DNA of 64,000 nucleotides from contig NZ_BMIA01000001.1 in NCBI RefSeq assembly GCF_014641595.1, forward strand, positions 124,001-188,000. Direction: 5' to 3'. Numbering within the stretch: the first letter of the stretch is position 1; every line of letters begins with the position of its first letter. Position numbers and translations under genes: made by a program. Origin of the DNA: Dyadobacter endophyticus. Lineage in GTDB: Bacteria > Bacteroidota > Bacteroidia > Cytophagales > Spirosomataceae. Positions 61,088-64,000 of this stretch are shown piece by piece. The notes below the pieces were generated by a model. The model saw only the letters and a program-made list of their open reading frames with translations. It was not told the DNA's origin and made no database searches.

Positions 61088-62023
61088 ATGAAAACAATCA
61101 CATTCAAAGGATACCGCTTTTCCCAGCTTACGTTAGGAACCGTCCAGCTGGGGATGCCCTACGGGATATCCAATTCGCAAGGCATGCCCAACGACCGGGA
61201 TGCATTGGATATGCTGCTTATGGCGGCGGGTGCAGGGATTACCACTTTCGATACGGCGCGGCAGTATGGGGCTTCCGAGGCGCTCCTGGGCCGCTTTTTA
61301 GAAGGCCATATGGGAAAAGGCCTGAATATGGTTTCCAAGTTTAAGATTGCGCCGCAAGATGCCGGTTCATTGGAGCGGGCCTGGAAATCGGTAGAAGCCA
61401 GTGTCAGAGCGTCCATTGAATGCCTGGGAATCAGTAAACTGCCTGTATGCCTGCTGCACAAGGGAGAAGAACCCATGGAGACAGTGGCGGGTGTACTGCC
61501 TGAAATCATTTCGAGGCTCAGGGAACAGGGGTTGATCGATATAGGCGGAGTGTCCGTGTATGAATCGGAGGATGTTGCTTTTTGCCTGTCTGAGCCTCTT
61601 GTTGAAGCGGTGCAGGTGCCGGTAAATATCTTCGATCAGCGGCTGGTCGTTTCGGGCGCATTGCAGCGCCTTGCAGAGGCGCGGAAGCTGGTTTTTGCCC
61701 GCAGTGTCTTCCTGCAAGGGCTGTTTTTTATGGATCCCGGGCAAATCAATGGTAACCTTAAACCCGCAATGCCGTTTTTGAGGCAGCTTCATGCATTCGC
61801 CAGCGAATATAACCTCGATCTAGCGGGAATGGCCTTTGCTTACGTCAGAGACCTGCCGGGGATCGATAGTATCGTAGTAGGGGCGGTTACTTCGGCGCAG
61901 CTGGCCGAGAATGTGAAGTTGCTAGGCACTCCGCAGGTTCCAACAACGCTTCGGGAAGAATTTATTAAAGTATTTACAGCTGTCCCCGACGAAATCCTTA
62001 CGCCGGGACGATGGAAAATTTAA
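61088..62023 (+). CDS. Aldo-keto reductase
   Basis: 311 residues of the AKR superfamily: 'LGTVQLGMPYGISNSQGMPN', 'TFDTARQYGASEALLG' (catalytic Asp and Tyr), Lys in 'VSKFKIAPQDAG', His in 'CLLHKGEEPMET', and cofactor region 'DSIVVGAVTSAQLAENV'. It probably interconverts an aldehyde or ketone and an alcohol in the pathway, using NAD(P)H. It is 6 bp after the mutarotase gene. Confidence 0.92.
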   Translation: MKTITFKGYRFSQLTLGTVQLGMPYGISNSQGMPNDRDALDMLLMAAGAGITTFDTARQYGASEALLGRFLEGHMGKGLNMVSKFKIAPQDAGSLERAWKSVEASVRASIECLGISKLPVCLLHKGEEPMETVAGVLPEIISRLREQGLIDIGGVSVYESEDVAFCLSEPLVEAVQVPVNIFDQRLVVSGALQRLAEARKLVFARSVFLQGLFFMDPGQINGNLKPAMPFLRQLHAFASEYNLDLAGMAFAYVRDLPGIDSIVVGAVTSAQLAENVKLLGTPQVPTTLREEFIKVFTAVPDEILTPGRWKI

Positions 62024-62027
62024 TAAG

Positions 62028-62822
62028 ATGATGAACCAGTTATTTAGTTTGACCGGCAAAGTGGCGATCGTCACGGGAGGAGCCGGCTTTTTTGGGACAC
62101 CCATATCCACAGCCTTGGCAGAGGCCGGGGCTCAGGTAGTCATCGCGTCGCGCAATGTCGGCACATGCGAGCATTTAGCGTCCGGGTTGTCGGCCCGGGG
62201 GCTGCTTGCCACAGCCATGTCGGTAGACCTGGAAGATGAATCTTCCATCCGGGCACTTGTCGAAGCTGTGATGGCCATGTTCGGGCGCATCGATATTCTC
62301 GTCAATAATGCTGTTTCGAGGCAGGGTTTTCAAAATCTGGAAGAGATAGAAATGGAAGGCTGGGAAGCTGCCCAGCGCGTCAACGCTACCGGGCTCATGT
62401 TGATGACCCGCGCGGTTATAGAGCCTATGAAGGCGGCGGGCAGGGGAAGCATTATCAATATCGGATCAATCCAGGGAGCGGTAGGGCCGCATTTCCCGGT
62501 TTACGGAGAGACCGGAATAACAAGTCCGGTTAACTATACCTACGACAAATGGGGCATGGTGGGTTTCACCAAATGGCTGGCCAATTTTTACGGCCGGTAC
62601 AACATCCGGGCCAATTGCATTAGTCCGGGTGGGTACGGGCCCGGGGTTGCCCAGCTGGTAGGGAAAGAAGAGTTCATTGAAAATTACAAACGGCTCACCC
62701 CGTTGGGACGGTTCGCCGATGACGCGGATATCAAAGGCCCCGTCGTATTTATGGCCTCGGACGCGTCAGCATTCATAACCGGGCACAACCTGCTTGTCGA
62801 TGGCGGCTGGACAAGCTGGTAG
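62028..62822 (+). CDS. Short-chain dehydrogenase/reductase (second)
   Basis: 264 residues: 'IVTGGAGFFGTPISTALAEA' (cofactor), 'DILVNNAVSRQG', 'SIINIGSIQGAVGP' (catalytic Ser), the Tyr/Lys pair in 'NYTYDKWGMVGFTKWL', and 'ITGHNLLVDGGWTSW' at the C-terminus. It resembles gluconate or sugar-acid dehydrogenase-type SDRs. Met codons at 62028 and 62031 are both possible. It closes the locus; no co-directional gene follows. Confidence 0.93.
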   Translation: MMNQLFSLTGKVAIVTGGAGFFGTPISTALAEAGAQVVIASRNVGTCEHLASGLSARGLLATAMSVDLEDESSIRALVEAVMAMFGRIDILVNNAVSRQGFQNLEEIEMEGWEAAQRVNATGLMLMTRAVIEPMKAAGRGSIINIGSIQGAVGPHFPVYGETGITSPVNYTYDKWGMVGFTKWLANFYGRYNIRANCISPGGYGPGVAQLVGKEEFIENYKRLTPLGRFADDADIKGPVVFMASDASAFITGHNLLVDGGWTSW

Positions 62823-62907
62823 CCGCCGATGGAGGTACGATCAGTTGGTCGAGATTCTATTTCTTTAAGATGTTCCTAATTTTTTACCAGGATTATTGTG
62901 GCGCCAT

Positions 62908-62935
62908 ATGCTTACCTGAAATTTCAGGCAAGCAT
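62908..62935. terminator. 28-bp near-perfect palindrome after the locus
   Basis: ATGCTTACCTGAAA and TTTCAGGCAAGCAT pair with one mismatch and almost no loop. There is no T-run after it. It lies 86 bp past the last catabolic gene and 15 bp before the IS110 remnant. It may terminate the operon, or be a protein-binding dyad. Confidence 0.4.
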
Positions 62936-62946
62936 ACAAATACAGG

Positions 62947-63673
62947 AAAGTCTATGAATAACGGCATTATGTTTCGGGAAAAATAACTTAAGAGGAGCAT
63001 CGTGAATTTGGCAGGGCGGAGTGCTTTGCAGCTAGGACTATTGTAAGCATTGAATCCCGAATTCTTGGGGAAGTTTGGTTCTTCTGGTTTCTTAGGTTTC
63101 AAATTGGGGTTCGACCCCGTATAGGAGAATATACTTGATCAAACCGGAGGGCTTCGCACTTTGCCTTTTGATTATACCAAAATCTATGTTTGCGATGAAA
63201 CAGGTAAAAGGGTATCAAAAGTCAGCAGTAAAAGCAGCTTCGATGACGATCGTAAATCCGAATGCGGCCGGTATTGACATTGGTGACACCATTCATGCAG
63301 TCGCTGTACCAGGGGACAGGGCGCAAACGCCAGTCCGAACGTTTGGGACGATGAGTTGTGGTTTGGATGAAATTGCCGATTGGTTACAGGAATGCCGTAT
63401 TGACACGGTGGCTATGGAATCCACCGGCGTCTATTGGGTTCTTCATCGCTTTTGGTGGTGGTTCTGTCTATTTTGAGCCAGTAACATTTTTGTAAGCAGG
63501 TCAATTCCGGCCCCGTCCGTACGCAGATCTTTTGATTGTTTTCAGTTTGTTAGTCCTCTACTTTCTCGCTTGAGATATCAGAATTAATTGCTTGTCCGAC
63601 GGCGTGATGGTCATCCTTGATGCCTTTTGCAAAGTTTTTCAAAAGCGACTCCTAATTGGGGTGATCAGTGGCT
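62947..63673 (+). mobile_element. IS110-family remnant (right copy, inverted relative to the left copy)
   Basis: Starting at about 62947 ('AAGTCTATGAATAACGGCAT') it matches the left copy: a diverged outer leader to about 63040, then near-identity through the transposase start to 63437. The transposase part (first codons at 63135; the real start is probably ATG 63186, 63195 or 63243) keeps 'GIDIGDTIHAVAVPGD' and 'AMESTGVYW', then turns into unrelated residues ending at 63476. A 16-bp block GGGGTGATCAGTGGCT (63658-63673) is also next to the truncation point of the left copy. The C-terminal serine domain is absent, so this copy is inactive. Confidence 0.82.
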
Positions 63674-63890
63674 TCGAATTCTCCACGTATCGACGCCCCC
63701 ACCCAGCTTAACTTATTGAGGCCCGTATACACTTATTTGGGTTGTGCCGCGGCTATGGCCGGAACCTTATCTTCATAAAAAAGCCCCCCACCCAAGTCTC
63801 GTGCAAAACTTAGGCGGGGAGCGCTGAATGATTTAATGTATAAATTCGTAGAATTGCCGTTGTGACATTTTACGGATTGATCTGTACGTA
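63477..63890. other. Intergenic stretch with a minus-strand terminator
   Basis: No gene recognised apart from the 16-bp IS110-linked block at 63658-63673. At 63778-63826 the complementary pair GCCCCCCACCCAAGT / ACTTAGGCGGGGAGC (about 12 of 15 pairs plus wobbles) is followed on the minus strand by CTTTTTTATG, a good minus-strand terminator. No minus-strand gene lies upstream of it in the window. Confidence 0.5.
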
Positions 63891-64000
63891 ATGTTTGAGG
63901 AACTTAAAACACATTTTGGTAAACTGGTATCGCTCACACCCGAAGAGTTTGCGTATGTCAGTTCGCATTTTACCAGCCGTAAATTCAGGAAACATCAGTT
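63891..64000 (+). CDS. Crp/Fnr-family regulator, 3' part outside window
   Basis: Only the first 36 codons are present: 'MFEELKTHFGKLVSLTPEEF' then 'AYVSSHFTSRKFRKHQ'. This opening is typical of Bacteroidota Crp/Fnr-like proteins ('LxxyFxxxvxLtxeEfxxixxxFxxrkfkKgqxl'). Function and HTH cannot be seen. Confidence 0.7.
   Translation, partial: MFEELKTHFGKLVSLTPEEFAYVSSHFTSRKFRKHQ

Noticed and set aside
63098..63122. GGGGTTCGACCCC resembling a tRNA T-arm
   Set aside because: The loop is only 5 nt between 4-bp arms and there is no matching acceptor stem, anticodon arm or CCA. It occurs in both IS110 leaders, so it belongs to the element.
36937..63673. A composite transposon bounded by the two IS110 remnants
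   Set aside because: Both copies lack the transposase C-terminal half, IS110 elements do not form classical composite transposons, and no target duplication is seen.
1..64000. CRISPR arrays, rRNA and tRNA genes
   Set aside because: No regularly spaced repeats and no rRNA- or tRNA-like sequence were found on reading both strands.

Overview
The window looks like chromosome of a Bacteroidota, most likely a Cytophagales member of the Dyadobacter/Spirosoma type. The reasons are an adjacent SusC/SusD pair, a protein with a C-terminal type IX secretion (T9SS) sorting domain, Bacteroidota -7 boxes of the TAnnTTTG type, and GC close to 50 percent. The genus is inference. No rRNA, tRNA or CRISPR array was found.

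Layout. (1) 0-7.7 kb: the 3' part of a BNR-repeat protein, then a minus-strand five-gene MacAB/TolC-type ABC efflux operon headed by a GbsR/MarR-like regulator, then nhaA. (2) 7.7-11.9 kb: an accessory patch with small membrane proteins, an XRE regulator, an AGCS-type Na+/amino-acid symporter and decaying genes, including a DUF2442-like gene whose start codon reads ATT. (3) 12.1-22.1 kb: a sulfur-oxidation island. It holds an outer-membrane porin, a TsdA-like dihaem cytochrome c, a TauE exporter, two DsrE-family proteins, two half-size YeeE/YedE transporters, a rhodanese, a YgaP-like membrane protein, a CstB-like persulfide dioxygenase-rhodanese fusion and a Crp/Fnr regulator. Four copies of a Crp-type dyad (TGTGAY-N4-GTCACA) lie upstream of the regulator, the dioxygenase, TauE and DsrE. 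In three of them the distance to a -7-like box is identical, so this is probably one regulon. (4) 22.1-32.1 kb: remnants of a serine hydrolase and a LytTR regulator, then a two-component system divergent from an RND efflux operon headed by a receiver protein that lacks the phospho-acceptor Asp. (5) 32.1-44 kb: a scrap yard of truncated genes and mobile-element remnants (resolvase tail, IS110, IS66, a 110-bp direct repeat), with a few intact genes between them (DUF202, an NTF2-like protein, a Crp-like regulator, a T9SS-secreted protein).

(6) 44.0-62.8 kb: the most striking part. A divergent FCD-type GntR regulator with a palindromic operator faces an uninterrupted 16-gene plus-strand catabolic locus. 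In order it encodes SusC, SusD, a sialidase-like protein, a Tat-signal SGNH hydrolase, an AstE/aspartoacylase-like deacylase, an SDR, a threonine-synthase-like PLP enzyme, a DapA/NanA-family aldolase, an MFS permease, RraA-like, RidA, an M81/MlrC-like metallohydrolase, SMP-30, a kelch mutarotase, an aldo-keto reductase and a second SDR. Many genes overlap by 4 or 8 bp. It reads as outer-membrane capture, periplasmic deacylation, import, then cleavage of an acylated, nitrogen-containing sugar acid or a conjugate of one. The substrate is not identifiable from sequence alone.

(7) 62.8-64 kb: a second, inverted IS110 remnant and the start of another Crp/Fnr gene cut by the window edge.
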